A stretch of 13,233 bases of DNA from Desulfuromonadaceae bacterium UBA2294. GTDB taxonomy: Bacteria > Desulfobacterota > Desulfuromonadia > Desulfuromonadales > UBA2294. The notes under the pieces were generated by a model. That model was not told the origin of the DNA, made no database searches, and saw only the letters and a list, made by a program, of their open reading frames with translations. The DNA is taken from assembly GCA_002345625.1 (NCBI GenBank), contig DDWE01000011.1:5830-19062 (forward strand). The letters run 5' to 3'. Positions within the stretch are counted from its first letter, which is position 1, and each line of letters opens with the position of its first letter. The translations under genes were made by a program, and so were the position numbers. Positions 1 to 7,437 of the stretch are shown in pieces.

Positions 1-1623
1 CTGGTCGGGCTCGACACTCTGGTCCATGTCGGACGCAACACCTGGCAGCTGCTGCCGGATGACCCGCAGCGCGACGTCTTCCAGCCGGCCGAATTTCTGG
101 TCGCCATGGTCGAGGCCGGTCTGCTCGGCGACAAAAGCAAGCGCGGCTTCTACCGCAAGGAAAAGGGCAAGGACGGCTCAGAGCTGTTCTACTTCGATCT
201 GGCGAGCAAAGAGTACAAACCGGCGCAAAAGCCGAAGTTCCCCTGCACCAAGGAGGCACGATCACTCGACGATCCGGGCGAGAGGCTGCGTTCAGTGCTG
301 GCCGGTGACGATAAAGGGGCACAGTTTGCCTGGCGTAACCTGCGCGACACCCTGCTCTATGCCGTTCAATGCCTGCCGGAGATCGCCGATTCGATCATCG
401 ATGTCGACAACGCCATGCGCTGGGGCTTCAGCTGGGAGATCGGCCCCTTCGCCATGCTCGATGCCATCGGCGTCGACGCCTTCAACAAACGGCTGGCAAG
501 CGACGGCATCGCTGTGCCAGAAGCACTGCAGGCCGTCAGCAGCTTCTACCGCCTCGAAGCCGGTCAGGAGCAGGCCTTTGATCCGGAAAAAGGTGCCTGG
601 CAGCCGGTTCAGCGCCACCCGGCCGAGATCCGTCTCGATATCCTCAAGCGTAGCGGCGGCGAAATCGTCAAGACTGACAACGCCTCGCTGCTCGATCTTG
701 GAGACGGCGTCTTTGGGCTTGAATTCCATTCGAAGATGAACAGCATCAGCCCCGATATGTTGGAGCTGCTGCAACAGGCGGTGCGACGGGCCGAAAATGA
801 TGGAGTCGGGCTGGTCCTCGGCAATCAGGGTGCGCTCTTCTCCGCCGGTGCCAACCTCGGCGTTCTCGGCATGGCGCTGGCAACGCGCAACATCGAAGCG
901 GTGCGCGGCGCGGTGCGCGGTTTCCAGCAGGCGTCCATGGCCCTGAAGTACGCCCGGGTTCCGGTGGTCGCAGCCCCGTTCAATGTCGCCCTCGGCGGCG
1001 CCTGCGAGCTCTCGCTGCACGCGACAGCGATCAATGCCCACAGCGAAACCTACATGGGGCTGGTCGAAGTCGGCGTCGGTCTGCTGCCGGCCGGTGGCGG
1101 CTGCAAGGAGATGACGTTGCGCGCGGTGGAACAGGCCCAGCTTTACCAGACCGACATCTCGCCATTTTTGTTCAAATCGTTCGAAAACATCGGCATGGCC
1201 AAAGTCTCCACCTCGGCAGCCGAGCTGTTCGATCTCGGTTATCTGCGCCGCGGCGACCGCATCTCAGCAAACCTCGACCGGCTGCTCGACGACGCCAAAC
1301 AGATGGTGCTGGCGCTGGCCCGCGGACATCAGCCGCCGCAGCGCGCCAAGCAACTGCCGGCACCGGGGCGGGATGTCGCCGCCTCGATGAAGACCCGGCT
1401 GTGGAACCTGCAGCAAGGAGGGTTCATCTCGGCCTATGACGCCGTCGTTGGCGGCACCATTGCCGAGATCCTGTGTGGTGGCGATATTCCGGCCGGCACC
1501 CTGATCTCGGAAGACTACCTGCTCGAACTGGAGCAGGAAGGCTTCTTGAGCCTCTGCGGCAACCCGCAGACCGCCCAACGGATCGAACATATGCTCAAGA
1601 CCGGCAAACCGCTGCGTAATTAA
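1..1623 (+). CDS. fadN: Fused 3-hydroxyacyl-CoA dehydrogenase / enoyl-CoA hydratase, FadN type (5' end outside window)
   Basis: The reading frame is open from base 1, so only the last 540 residues are present; family members are close to 790 aa. The visible part starts inside the 3HCDH C-terminal domain (VGLDTLVHVGRN, then LLGDKSKRGFY). A second 3HCDH-like repeat follows (about residues 95-160, with AMRWGFSWEIGPFAMLDAIG). The rest is a crotonase domain with the oxyanion-hole region FSAGANL and both catalytic glutamates, in GGACEL (codon 1006-1008) and GLVEVGVG (codon 1066-1068). Dehydrogenase before hydratase is the order of Bacillus FadN, opposite to E. coli FadB. It should hydrate trans-2-enoyl-CoA and oxidise the 3-hydroxyacyl-CoA with NAD+. 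It lies 10 bp upstream of the thiolase gene in the same operon. The symbol rests on domain order and neighbour; substrate range is not visible. Confidence 0.93.
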   Translation: MVGLDTLVHVGRNTWQLLPDDPQRDVFQPAEFLVAMVEAGLLGDKSKRGFYRKEKGKDGSELFYFDLASKEYKPAQKPKFPCTKEARSLDDPGERLRSVLAGDDKGAQFAWRNLRDTLLYAVQCLPEIADSIIDVDNAMRWGFSWEIGPFAMLDAIGVDAFNKRLASDGIAVPEALQAVSSFYRLEAGQEQAFDPEKGAWQPVQRHPAEIRLDILKRSGGEIVKTDNASLLDLGDGVFGLEFHSKMNSISPDMLELLQQAVRRAENDGVGLVLGNQGALFSAGANLGVLGMALATRNIEAVRGAVRGFQQASMALKYARVPVVAAPFNVALGGACELSLHATAINAHSETYMGLVEVGVGLLPAGGGCKEMTLRAVEQAQLYQTDISPFLFKSFENIGMAKVSTSAAELFDLGYLRRGDRISANLDRLLDDAKQMVLALARGHQPPQRAKQLPAPGRDVAASMKTRLWNLQQGGFISAYDAVVGGTIAEILCGGDIPAGTLISEDYLLELEQEGFLSLCGNPQTAQRIEHMLKTGKPLRN

Positions 1624-1633
1624 GGAGTTCACT

Positions 1634-2806
1634 ATGTCAACTGCCTATATCCTCTCTGCCCTGCGCACCCCTGGCGGCAAAGCCCCGCGCGGCCAGTTCT
1701 CCACCCTGCGCCCGGACGACCTGGCGGCCACCGTCATTCGCGATATTGTGGCCAGAAGCGGCATCGACCCGGCCCGTTTTGACGATGTCATCCTCGGCTG
1801 CGCCTTCCCCGAAGCCGAACAGGGGATGAACGTGGCGCGCATCGCCGCCCTGCGCGCCGGCATCCCGGTGCAGGTGCCGGCGATGACCGTCAACCGCTTC
1901 TGCTCCTCCGGCCTGCAGGCCATCGCCCTGGCCGCCGAGCGCATCCGCGCCGGTCTGGCCGACTGCATCATCGCCGGTGGCACCGAATCGATGTCGAAGG
2001 TTCCCATGGGCGGCAACAAGTTCAGCGCCAACCCGACTCTGGTCAGTGACTGGCCGGAGAGCTACGCGGCGATGGGGATCACCGCCGAGCTGGTCGCCGA
2101 CAAATTCAGTATCAACCGAGCCGATCAGGACACCTTCGCCAGTCGCAGCCACCACCAGGCGGCGCAGGCGCAAACCGCCGGCTGGTTTGCCGACGAGATC
2201 GTCCCGGTCGATATTGACCAGGTGGCCCTCAAAGGGGACGCCTTGCAAAAAACCCGAATCACCGTCAGCAGCGACGAAGGGGTGCGCCCCGAGACCACGC
2301 CGGAAACCCTGGCCAAGCTGAAGCCGGCGTTCAAAATGGGGGGGAGCGTCACCGCCGGCAACACCTCGCAGATGACCGATGGCGCCGCCGCTGCCATCGT
2401 TGTCTCCGAAGCCTTTTTACGCCAGTTGCAGCAGAAGCCGCTGGCGCGTTTTGCCGGCTTTGCCGTGCGCGGCGTCGCCCCGGAGCTGATGGGGATCGGC
2501 CCGGTCGAAGCGATCCCGGTCGCGCTGAAACAAGCCGGTATCAGCCAGCAAGATCTCGATCTGGTCGAACTCAACGAAGCCTTCGCCGCCCAGGCCCTGG
2601 CGGTGATCCGCACACTCAAGCTCGACCCGGATCGGGTTAACGTCAACGGCGGCGCCATTGCGCTTGGCCACCCGCTGGGCTGTACCGGTGCCAAACTCAC
2701 CGCGACTTTGCTGCATGAACTGAAACGGCGCCAGGGACGTTACGGCATGGTCACCATGTGCATTGGTGGCGGTATGGGAGCTGCGGGGATTTTTGAGAGG
2801 ATGTAA
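1634..2806 (+). CDS. fadA: Acetyl-CoA acyltransferase (3-ketoacyl-CoA thiolase)
   Basis: Full-length thiolase of 390 aa, the usual size. The nucleophile is Cys90 in NRFCSSGLQA. The other active-site residues are His346 in GGAIALGHPLGCTG and Cys376 in the C-terminal MCIGGGMGAAG. It cleaves 3-ketoacyl-CoA with CoA to release acetyl-CoA, the last step of a beta-oxidation turn, acting on the product of the upstream gene. The ATG is preceded by AAGGAG at 1622-1627, which overlaps the upstream TAA stop; translational coupling is therefore likely. No acyl-CoA dehydrogenase gene follows, unlike the Bacillus fadNAE order; a toxin-antitoxin operon comes next. No convincing terminator was seen after the stop. 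The thiolase could also work in the biosynthetic direction, but pairing with a FadN-type protein favours degradation. Confidence 0.95.
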   Translation: MSTAYILSALRTPGGKAPRGQFSTLRPDDLAATVIRDIVARSGIDPARFDDVILGCAFPEAEQGMNVARIAALRAGIPVQVPAMTVNRFCSSGLQAIALAAERIRAGLADCIIAGGTESMSKVPMGGNKFSANPTLVSDWPESYAAMGITAELVADKFSINRADQDTFASRSHHQAAQAQTAGWFADEIVPVDIDQVALKGDALQKTRITVSSDEGVRPETTPETLAKLKPAFKMGGSVTAGNTSQMTDGAAAAIVVSEAFLRQLQQKPLARFAGFAVRGVAPELMGIGPVEAIPVALKQAGISQQDLDLVELNEAFAAQALAVIRTLKLDPDRVNVNGGAIALGHPLGCTGAKLTATLLHELKRRQGRYGMVTMCIGGGMGAAGIFERM

Positions 2807-2850
2807 ATGGCGCTTGCGAAAACAGTCCGACGACGGCTGGCCTGGGCCCC

Positions 2851-2884
2851 TTGACAACAGTACGGCATCTCAGTACTGTTGTCA
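2851..2884 (+). promoter_or_regulatory. Probable promoter and autoregulatory operator of the yefM-yoeB operon
   Basis: A perfect 12-bp inverted repeat, TGACAACAGTAC at 2852-2863 and GTACTGTTGTCA at 2873-2884, is separated by 9 bp. The left arm contains a consensus -35, TTGACA (2851-2856). At 17 bp spacing the right arm contains TACTGT (2874-2879), a plausible but weak -10. The antitoxin ATG is 31 bp further on. Arms covering -35 and -10 suit repression by the antitoxin or the toxin-antitoxin complex, as is known for YefM-YoeB. No U-run follows, so it is unlikely to be a terminator for fadA. Confidence 0.7.
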
Positions 2885-2915
2885 CTGGTTGCAAACAAAG
2901 CCTGGGAGGCACGTC

Positions 2916-3167
2916 ATGCAGGAGACAACGGCGAATCTGTTTCGTCAGAACCTAAAAGAAGAAGTTGATCGCTGTATCAACAATCACGAAGTTCTGCGGG
3001 TCACCCGCCGAAGCGGCGATAATTTTGTCGTACTGGGCGAAGCCGACTGGCGGGCAATCGAAGAGACGCTGTATCTGAATCAGATTCCGGGGTTAGTTGA
3101 CAGTATTCAAGCTGCGGCAACAGAACCGTTGACCGAAGGGACCGCAATAGAGGATCTCGACTGGTGA
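2916..3167 (+). CDS. yefM: Type II antitoxin, Phd/YefM family
   Basis: An 83-aa protein, the same size as E. coli YefM and with the same layout: an N-terminal DNA-binding part with RQNLKEEVDRCINNHEVLRVTRRSG, then VVLGEADWRAIEETLYL, matching the YefM segment around SLEEYNSLEETAYL. The acidic C-terminus (EGTAIEDLDW) is where toxin wrapping is expected. The start was chosen at ATG 2916 because GGGAGG lies 6-7 bp upstream; the frame is open further 5' but runs through fadA without a good start. The stop overlaps the toxin start by 4 bp. Expected roles are neutralising the adjacent toxin and repressing the operon through the upstream palindrome. Confidence 0.9.
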   Translation: MQETTANLFRQNLKEEVDRCINNHEVLRVTRRSGDNFVVLGEADWRAIEETLYLNQIPGLVDSIQAAATEPLTEGTAIEDLDW

Positions 3168-3427
3168 AATGGACAGTCATCCTGTCGCGGGCGGCAGTAA
3201 AAGACATCCAGAAACTTAAAGCTGCCAGTTTGCAACCACAGGCCAGACGCCTGCTGGATCTTTTACACAACGATCCATTCACCAACTATCCGGCTTACGA
3301 AAAACTGGTAGGGAATTTACGAGGGTATTACGCGCGACGGATCAACATCCAGCACCGCCTGGTTTATGCCGTCGATGAACCAAGCCGCACCGTGCATATG
3401 CTCAGGATGTGGTCACATCACGATTAG
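3164..3427 (+). CDS. yoeB: Type II toxin, Txe/YoeB-family mRNA interferase
   Basis: An 87-aa RelE-superfamily toxin. The family core is clear: DPFTNYPAYEKLVGNLRGYYARRI, then NIQHRLVYAV. Residues equivalent to the E. coli YoeB catalytic set are visible: Glu46, Arg65 and a C-terminal histidine (His85 or His86 in MWSHHD). YoeB toxins cut mRNA in the ribosomal A site. Translation starts at GTG 3164, giving a GTGA overlap with the antitoxin stop, a standard toxin-antitoxin coupling device. The ORF is intact and the catalytic residues are kept, so it is probably functional. No terminator was identified downstream. Confidence 0.9.
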   Translation: MKWTVILSRAAVKDIQKLKAASLQPQARRLLDLLHNDPFTNYPAYEKLVGNLRGYYARRINIQHRLVYAVDEPSRTVHMLRMWSHHD

Positions 3428-3583
3428 CAAAACGAACCCCCCACAAGACGGTTGAACGACGACCCCGCCTGTAGACTATTGTTGAGGAGCGACTCACTGA
3501 TACTTATCTACAACAATTGCAAAAACCCCTCTACCGCCCTGATTTCTATCTCTCCTCGCTGAACGCTATTTTCGGATTCTTTT

Positions 3584-3621
3584 CATGCGACTATTTTGCA
3601 ATGCTCTGCAAAATAGTCATG
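3584..3621. repeat. Perfect 12-bp inverted repeat (hairpin)
   Basis: GACTATTTTGCA at 3589-3600 and its exact reverse complement at 3607-3618 flank a 6-nt loop. A CATG on each side (3584-3587 and 3618-3621) can lengthen the stem with a 2-nt bulge. No U-run follows on either strand, so it is not a standard terminator. Its role is unknown; a structured RNA, a REP-like element or an operator are all possible. Confidence 0.65.
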
Positions 3622-3694
3622 GTTGCCTTCTGCTGGTTCAGGCCATCAGGAAGTAAAGGTGGTATCGATGCAGACAAGGCGGGAAATGGGATCA

Positions 3695-3738
3695 TAAGGG
3701 GCCTACCATCGAATTCTGCAAATGGCGGGAGCCCCTTA
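3695..3738. repeat. Inverted repeat with internal stem
   Basis: TAAGGGGC (3695-3702) pairs with GCCCCTTA (3731-3738). Inside, CCAT/ATGG forms a second short stem around GAATTC. GTTTGTT follows on the plus strand, too weak a U-run for a confident terminator call. A small AGTTT-GTT-AAACT palindrome sits directly after it (3738-3750). Confidence 0.5.
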
Positions 3739-3775
3739 GTTTGTTAAACTGTCCATGACGGGGGTGTGGCTTATG

Positions 3776-3801
3776 GGAAATAAATCTGTCCCCTTTTTCC
3801 T
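3776..3801. repeat. C-rich dispersed motif, copy 1
   Basis: Starts GGAAATAAATCTGTCCCC and runs into a T-rich tract. It matches 9701-9726 at about 22 of 26 positions. From memory, it resembles the short GGGGACAGATTTATTT motif often seen near REP-type (IS200-like) transposases in environmental proteobacteria. No transposase gene is present here. Confidence 0.4.
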
Positions 3802-3882
3802 TCTGCAATGTAAGAAAGTCCCCGATCTCAAGATTGAGGGCTTTCGTGTTTTATAAATGGTTATCCATGAGAAGCCATCCGT

Positions 3883-3931
3883 TTGAGAATAGTTTAAGTT
3901 CGTGTTAAATTCGTACACGTGCGTGTTAAAT
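3883..3931 (+). promoter_or_regulatory. Candidate promoter and direct-repeat site before the histidine kinase
   Basis: TTGAGA (3883-3888), 17 bp, then TAAATT (3906-3911) make a reasonable sigma70-type pair 32 bp before the kinase ATG. The 10-mer CGTGTTAAAT occurs twice, at 3901-3910 and 3922-3931. The copies are 21 bp apart, two helical turns, as for regulator half-sites on one face of the helix. The first copy overlaps the -10. Confidence 0.45.
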
Positions 3932-3942
3932 AAGGTATCGAA

Positions 3943-6123
3943 ATGTTTGAACTGCTTTCCGCAAGTCTTAAGAGAATATCCATTGTCCTCGCCATGACGG
4001 TTTTAGGGGCCATCCTTTTCGTCGATCTTTATATTCACTCATCTTTCAAAGCTCAAGCGATTAAATCATGGGATTCGGAAAGAATCTCACATCTTGAGCA
4101 CATATCTCGATTGATTGACCAGCAGTTGGAAGACGCTCTCCTTGATCTGGAGTTTATTGCAAAACATCCAACTATGCAGAGCTTGCCTGATATAGGTTCG
4201 ATAGACCTCTCTCTTAATGGCTTGCCGGAAAACGTTGATTCAAAGAAAAGACAACTTCTCGATACCTTTCTATTAAACAACAAGCGTTTTTCTGTGCTGT
4301 TCGTGCTCACCTCTGAAGGTGACCACTACATCTCGCATCCTTTCCCGGTACAGATCTCGCTAAAGAAGTTCAATCTGTCAGATCGGCCCTATATTCAAGA
4401 AGCCAGGCGGTCCAAACGACCCGTAATTTCTGATCGTTTTCTTGGGGCAGATGGAGTCCCCGCAGTCGCTATGGCGGTTCCTCTTTTAAATTGGGAACGC
4501 GACATCTATGGCTATCTCGGTGGAGTTTTTCACATCAAGGACATTTCAAACCTTCTGCTTGCTAAACAGACGAATTCAGGGCAAGTCTATTTCCTGGTTG
4601 ATCGTCATGGCCAATTGGTCGCTGATTTTGGCAGTAAGGATTTATTGTCTATCCAAGAGAATTCCGCGAAACATCCTCTTGTCAAAAAGTTTCTAAATCT
4701 CGAAGAGCATGCCCAGCAAAAGCCTGAGTTTATCAATTATTTCTGCAACATTCATGCTGAAGAATGCCGAGGTGCATTTATTTCCCTTGAGTCCGGTTGG
4801 GGGCTATTTGTAGAAAAGTCGCAGCAATCATTTGAGAAGGAAGTCCACCGCCAGGCCCGGCAACCCATAACTATCGTTGCAGCGATCCTTTTGATCCTTG
4901 GTACGGTAGCCTTTGTTTTTGTGCGGCGTATATCGATACGATTATCAGATACCCAAAAACAGCTTCAAGTTGTCCACTCATCACTTGAAAGTAAGGTGGA
5001 AGAAAGAACCTTTGAACTGGAGGAGCAAAAGCAACATATCCAGCTGCTCCTGGAATCAGTCGCCGAGGCTATCTATGGCCTTGATCTGGAGGGGACCTGT
5101 ACTTTCTGCAACAAGAGCTGTGTTGAGCTGCTGGGATATCGTTCAGAAGATGATTTGTTGGGCTGCAACATGCATCATAAAATTCACCATACACATAAAG
5201 ATGGCAGCATCCATCCGATACAGGAATGTCAAATATTTCAGTCATTCATCACGGGAGAGAATATTTATTGCCCCGATGACATTTTGTGGCGAGCTGACGG
5301 GACATCCTTTGATGCCGAAGTCTGGTCACATCCAATAAAGAAAAACGGAGAAGTCGTTGGCTCCGTTGTCACCTTTTTAGACGTTTCCGAGAAAAAAAGT
5401 CTGCAGCTCAAAGCCATTCGTTCGTCTCAGCTGGCAACCCTCGGCGAGATCTCCGCTGGCGTTGCCCATGAAATCAATAATCCTGTGAACGGGATAATCA
5501 ACTACGCTCAACTTATCTTGAATAAAGCCACCAACGACAGCCGTGAACAAGACCTTTCTCAACGAATCATCAAGGAAGGCACCAGGATAGCCGCAATTGT
5601 CAGAAATCTTCTTTCCTTTGCCCGCAACAGTAATGAAAAGATTGAAGCCCATGATCTTGCTTCACTCACCGAACATCCTTTGAGCCTTGTAAAAAGCAGC
5701 CTTGATAAGGATGGGATCTCAGTTCATGTTTCAATTGACAGTGATGTGCCAGAGTTAGAATGCAATGCTCAACAGATCGAGCAAACGATTCTTAACCTTG
5801 TGAACAACGCTCACTATTCGCTAAACAAGAAATACCCCCATCCTGCCACGGAAAAAGAAATCCATATAATTGTCTCGACAAAAATTAAAGACAACAAGCC
5901 TCACGTCTCTATTCAGGTGAAGGATTGTGGTATCGGTATCCCTGAGGATATTGTCCCCAACATATTTAATGCTTTCTTTACGACAAAGGAAGCGGGGAGA
6001 GGAACTGGCCTTGGTTTAAGTATTTGTGAAGATATTATCAGGGCACACAATGGGAATATCCATGTTGATACACAAGAAGGTGAATATACAATTTTCACCT
6101 TGGAACTTCCCTGCAAACGATGA
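3943..6123 (+). CDS. Membrane-bound sensor histidine kinase (Cache-like sensor, PAS, HisKA, HATPase_c)
   Basis: A 726-aa protein. A first membrane helix (about 11-32) and a second (about 309-328) bound a periplasmic domain of about 275 residues whose pattern (TSEGDHYISHPF, DRPYIQEARRSKRPVISD, YGYLGGVFHIKD) fits a double Cache ligand sensor. A coiled segment follows (330-366), then a PAS domain (about 367-487), then the H-box GEISAGVAHEINNPVNG with phospho-acceptor His509. The ATPase domain has the N-box (LNLVNNAHYSL, 618-626), DCGIGIPE (661-668), FFTTKEAGRGTGLGLS (678-693). This is the HK4/NtrB-like type. No receiver domain is fused and no response-regulator gene follows in the operon, so it is an orphan kinase; the CheY-like gene downstream is convergent, not co-transcribed. 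The periplasmic domain carries a Cys pair (Cys268, Cys275). The ligand is unknown. A weak AAGG precedes the ATG. Confidence 0.9.
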   Translation: MFELLSASLKRISIVLAMTVLGAILFVDLYIHSSFKAQAIKSWDSERISHLEHISRLIDQQLEDALLDLEFIAKHPTMQSLPDIGSIDLSLNGLPENVDSKKRQLLDTFLLNNKRFSVLFVLTSEGDHYISHPFPVQISLKKFNLSDRPYIQEARRSKRPVISDRFLGADGVPAVAMAVPLLNWERDIYGYLGGVFHIKDISNLLLAKQTNSGQVYFLVDRHGQLVADFGSKDLLSIQENSAKHPLVKKFLNLEEHAQQKPEFINYFCNIHAEECRGAFISLESGWGLFVEKSQQSFEKEVHRQARQPITIVAAILLILGTVAFVFVRRISIRLSDTQKQLQVVHSSLESKVEERTFELEEQKQHIQLLLESVAEAIYGLDLEGTCTFCNKSCVELLGYRSEDDLLGCNMHHKIHHTHKDGSIHPIQECQIFQSFITGENIYCPDDILWRADGTSFDAEVWSHPIKKNGEVVGSVVTFLDVSEKKSLQLKAIRSSQLATLGEISAGVAHEINNPVNGIINYAQLILNKATNDSREQDLSQRIIKEGTRIAAIVRNLLSFARNSNEKIEAHDLASLTEHPLSLVKSSLDKDGISVHVSIDSDVPELECNAQQIEQTILNLVNNAHYSLNKKYPHPATEKEIHIIVSTKIKDNKPHVSIQVKDCGIGIPEDIVPNIFNAFFTTKEAGRGTGLGLSICEDIIRAHNGNIHVDTQEGEYTIFTLELPCKR

Positions 6124-6299
6124 GTTTTAAGAACAACTGTGTCTCCTGCCTTCCTCCTCTGGTGCTATTTTACTGTACTCAAAAACCTGATCGCACTTAC
6201 GACGTTTCAGGCTCATCGTGTCAGTCAGCTTGTCTTTCCTGACCTGCTTGCTAAAATTGCAATGCGGACAAACGACGAGTTCCATTATTCACCCAGAAG

Positions 6300-6325
6300 A
6301 AAAAACCACCCTGAGTACAGAGTGG
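6300..6325 (-). terminator. Intrinsic terminator of the hemerythrin-receiver operon
   Basis: Read on the minus strand, CCACTCTGTACTCAGGGTGG folds into an imperfect stem of about 7 pairs with one mismatch, followed at once by TTTTTT and CTTC. It lies about 94 bp after the receiver stop. On the plus strand no U-run follows, so it serves the minus-strand operon only. Confidence 0.7.
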
Positions 6326-6418
6326 CTTCAATCGATCTTGCTTGCCCCCTTGAGGCCACAGATTCTTACAAACCCATTATAATTACAATAAATTAAATGG
6401 CCTTACCTTCTAAACTTA

Positions 6419-6787
6419 CTAGGCACCCAAAGCCATACGAACGACTTTAATTAAGTTGATTGCTTGAAATGGTTTTTCTATCCATCCACTTGCCCCGACT
6501 TCTCTTCCCTTAGCTTTCATGTCACTATCTGTTTCTGTCGTAAGAATGATGATAGGTGTAAATCGAGTCTTGGACCCATTCCTCAATTCCTTGGTCAAAC
6601 CAAATCCATCAAGGTTCGGCATATTCAGATCTGTAATAACCATATCTACTACTTCTTTTTCAAGAACTTTAAGAGCATCTTGGCCATCAACAGCCGACAA
6701 ACTTTTGTAACCATTTTTATCAAGAGTTATAGACACCGTTTGTCTGACGGTTGCAGAATCATCAACGATAAGAATTTTTTTTAGCAT
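6419..6787 (-). CDS. Single-domain response regulator, CheY-like
   Basis: A 122-aa stand-alone receiver domain. The acidic pocket is Asp9-Asp10 (ILIVDDSATVRQ), the phospho-acceptor is Asp53 (MVITDLNMPNLDG), the switch Thr is in IILTTETD (about 83-84), and Lys105 is in WIEKPF. No output domain is attached, so it must act by protein contact, for example on a flagellar motor or a phosphorelay partner. The ATG follows GAGGTGATAAC. The bacteriohemerythrin gene ends 25 bp upstream on the same strand, so the two form an operon. Which kinase phosphorylates it is unknown; the convergent kinase next door is one candidate. Confidence 0.92.
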   Translation of the reverse strand: MLKKILIVDDSATVRQTVSITLDKNGYKSLSAVDGQDALKVLEKEVVDMVITDLNMPNLDGFGLTKELRNGSKTRFTPIIILTTETDSDMKAKGREVGASGWIEKPFQAINLIKVVRMALGA

Positions 6788-6812
6788 GTTATCACCTCAC
6801 ATACGGTCTGGA

Positions 6813-7226
6813 TTAAAACAGGCCCCACTTCTGATTCAAATATGCCCCTAGTTCCATATCTCTTTTACGAATATGATCAACGAGCCAATCTAATAAAAAA
6901 CGATTGATCTCAGCCACCAAGCTCAAAGTGGGACCTTCTGTTTCCAGTTTAACCTTGAAAGTATGGACCAGGCCAGCTAGTTCCGAATGTTCTTTTTTAT
7001 GTGTCGATCTATCAGGGTAGTTGTACTCATTCATCAGCTTTTCTTCGTGGTCAAAATGATCTGCAACATATCCAGATAAAAAACTGATTAACTCTAAGAG
7101 AGCTCCACGTCCAGCACCACTTTTGCACGCAGACAAAAATAAGTTATATCTTTTGAAAATCTCTTTGTGCTGTTCATCAATTTGTCCAATATTTATCGAT
7201 AACTCATCTGACCATTGCAGCGTCAT
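6813..7226 (-). CDS. Bacteriohemerythrin (oxygen-binding di-iron protein)
   Basis: A 137-aa single-domain hemerythrin. All seven ligands of the di-iron site are visible in the expected spacing: His20 (IDEQHKEIF), His57 and Glu61 (DHFDHEEKLM), His76 and His80 (THKKEH), His118 and Asp123 (WLVDHIRKRD). Such proteins bind O2 reversibly and serve as sensors, stores or delivery proteins in microaerophilic or anaerobic bacteria. The protein is cytoplasmic, with no signal peptide. The start has a strong GAGGTG 4 bp upstream (7231-7236). It is the first gene of an operon with a CheY-like receiver, which suggests a link between oxygen or redox status and signalling; that link is inference. Confidence 0.95.
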   Translation of the reverse strand: MTLQWSDELSINIGQIDEQHKEIFKRYNLFLSACKSGAGRGALLELISFLSGYVADHFDHEEKLMNEYNYPDRSTHKKEHSELAGLVHTFKVKLETEGPTLSLVAEINRFLLDWLVDHIRKRDMELGAYLNQKWGLF

Positions 7227-7252
7227 TACTCACCTCATGAATAAAATTTAGT

Positions 7253-7278
7253 AATACGGTTTTTTGTTAGCTACTTTA
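7253..7278 (-). promoter_or_regulatory. Possible sigma28-like promoter of the hemerythrin operon
   Basis: On the minus strand TAAAGTAG (7278-7271) is followed after 10 bp by ACCGTATT (7260-7253). The flagellar/chemotaxis sigma28 consensus is TAAAGTTT, 11 bp, GCCGATAA. The -35 fits in 6 of 8 places and the core CCG is present, but the -10 half is otherwise poor and the spacer is one base short. A 10-bp inverted repeat (7253-7262 with 7331-7340) uses the same bases. Weak evidence. Confidence 0.25.
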
Positions 7279-7437
7279 TTAAGCCAGATTAAGTCTTTAA
7301 TAAAACATGTCTTTTACAAAAAGGCCTAAGAAACCGTATTTCTTGGTGCGACCCATCCATGGCCACTGTGGTCAACAATACCCTGGCGGGACAAGTTGAA
7401 GGCGTGAATCTTGCGACGGTTTAAAGCGAAGGGTGAA

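Larger units (their letters stand above)
3428..3942. other. Hairpin-rich non-coding stretch between yoeB and the kinase gene
   Basis: About 515 bp with no convincing gene. The only ORF of note (3517-3747, TTG start) has no ribosome-binding site and no recognisable protein character. The stretch contains strong inverted repeats (3584-3621, 3695-3738), a weaker stem at about 3629-3655, a C-rich motif shared with 9701-9726, and the likely kinase promoter near its right end. It marks the step from GC-rich to visibly AT-richer DNA. Confidence 0.6.

Noticed and set aside
292..1041. 249-aa minus-strand ORF opposite the fadN-type gene
   Set aside because: Antisense shadow of a GC-rich real gene; no SD and no recognisable motifs.
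2125..2700. 191-aa minus-strand ORF opposite fadA
   Set aside because: Shadow of the thiolase reading frame; low-complexity Ser/Ala composition typical of antisense frames.
2807..2854. 15-codon ORF starting directly after the fadA stop with a GAGAGG upstream
   Set aside because: Too short to support as a gene; it overlaps the predicted toxin-antitoxin promoter. It could be the stump of a lost third operon gene, but nothing confirms this.
3517..3747. 76-aa plus-strand ORF in the hairpin region
   Set aside because: TTG start without SD, runs through two strong hairpins, no protein-like pattern.
4913..5338. 141-aa ORF in another frame within the kinase gene
   Set aside because: Overlaps the PAS region of an intact, motif-rich kinase; a frame shadow.
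6139..6396. 85-aa ORF between the kinase and receiver genes
   Set aside because: No ribosome-binding site, and it contains the terminator of the opposing operon.
7359..7424. 21-codon ORF (MATVVNNTLAGQ...) upstream of the hemerythrin operon
   Set aside because: The peptide looks protein-like and may be a gene remnant, but it is short, has no SD and could not be matched to a family.
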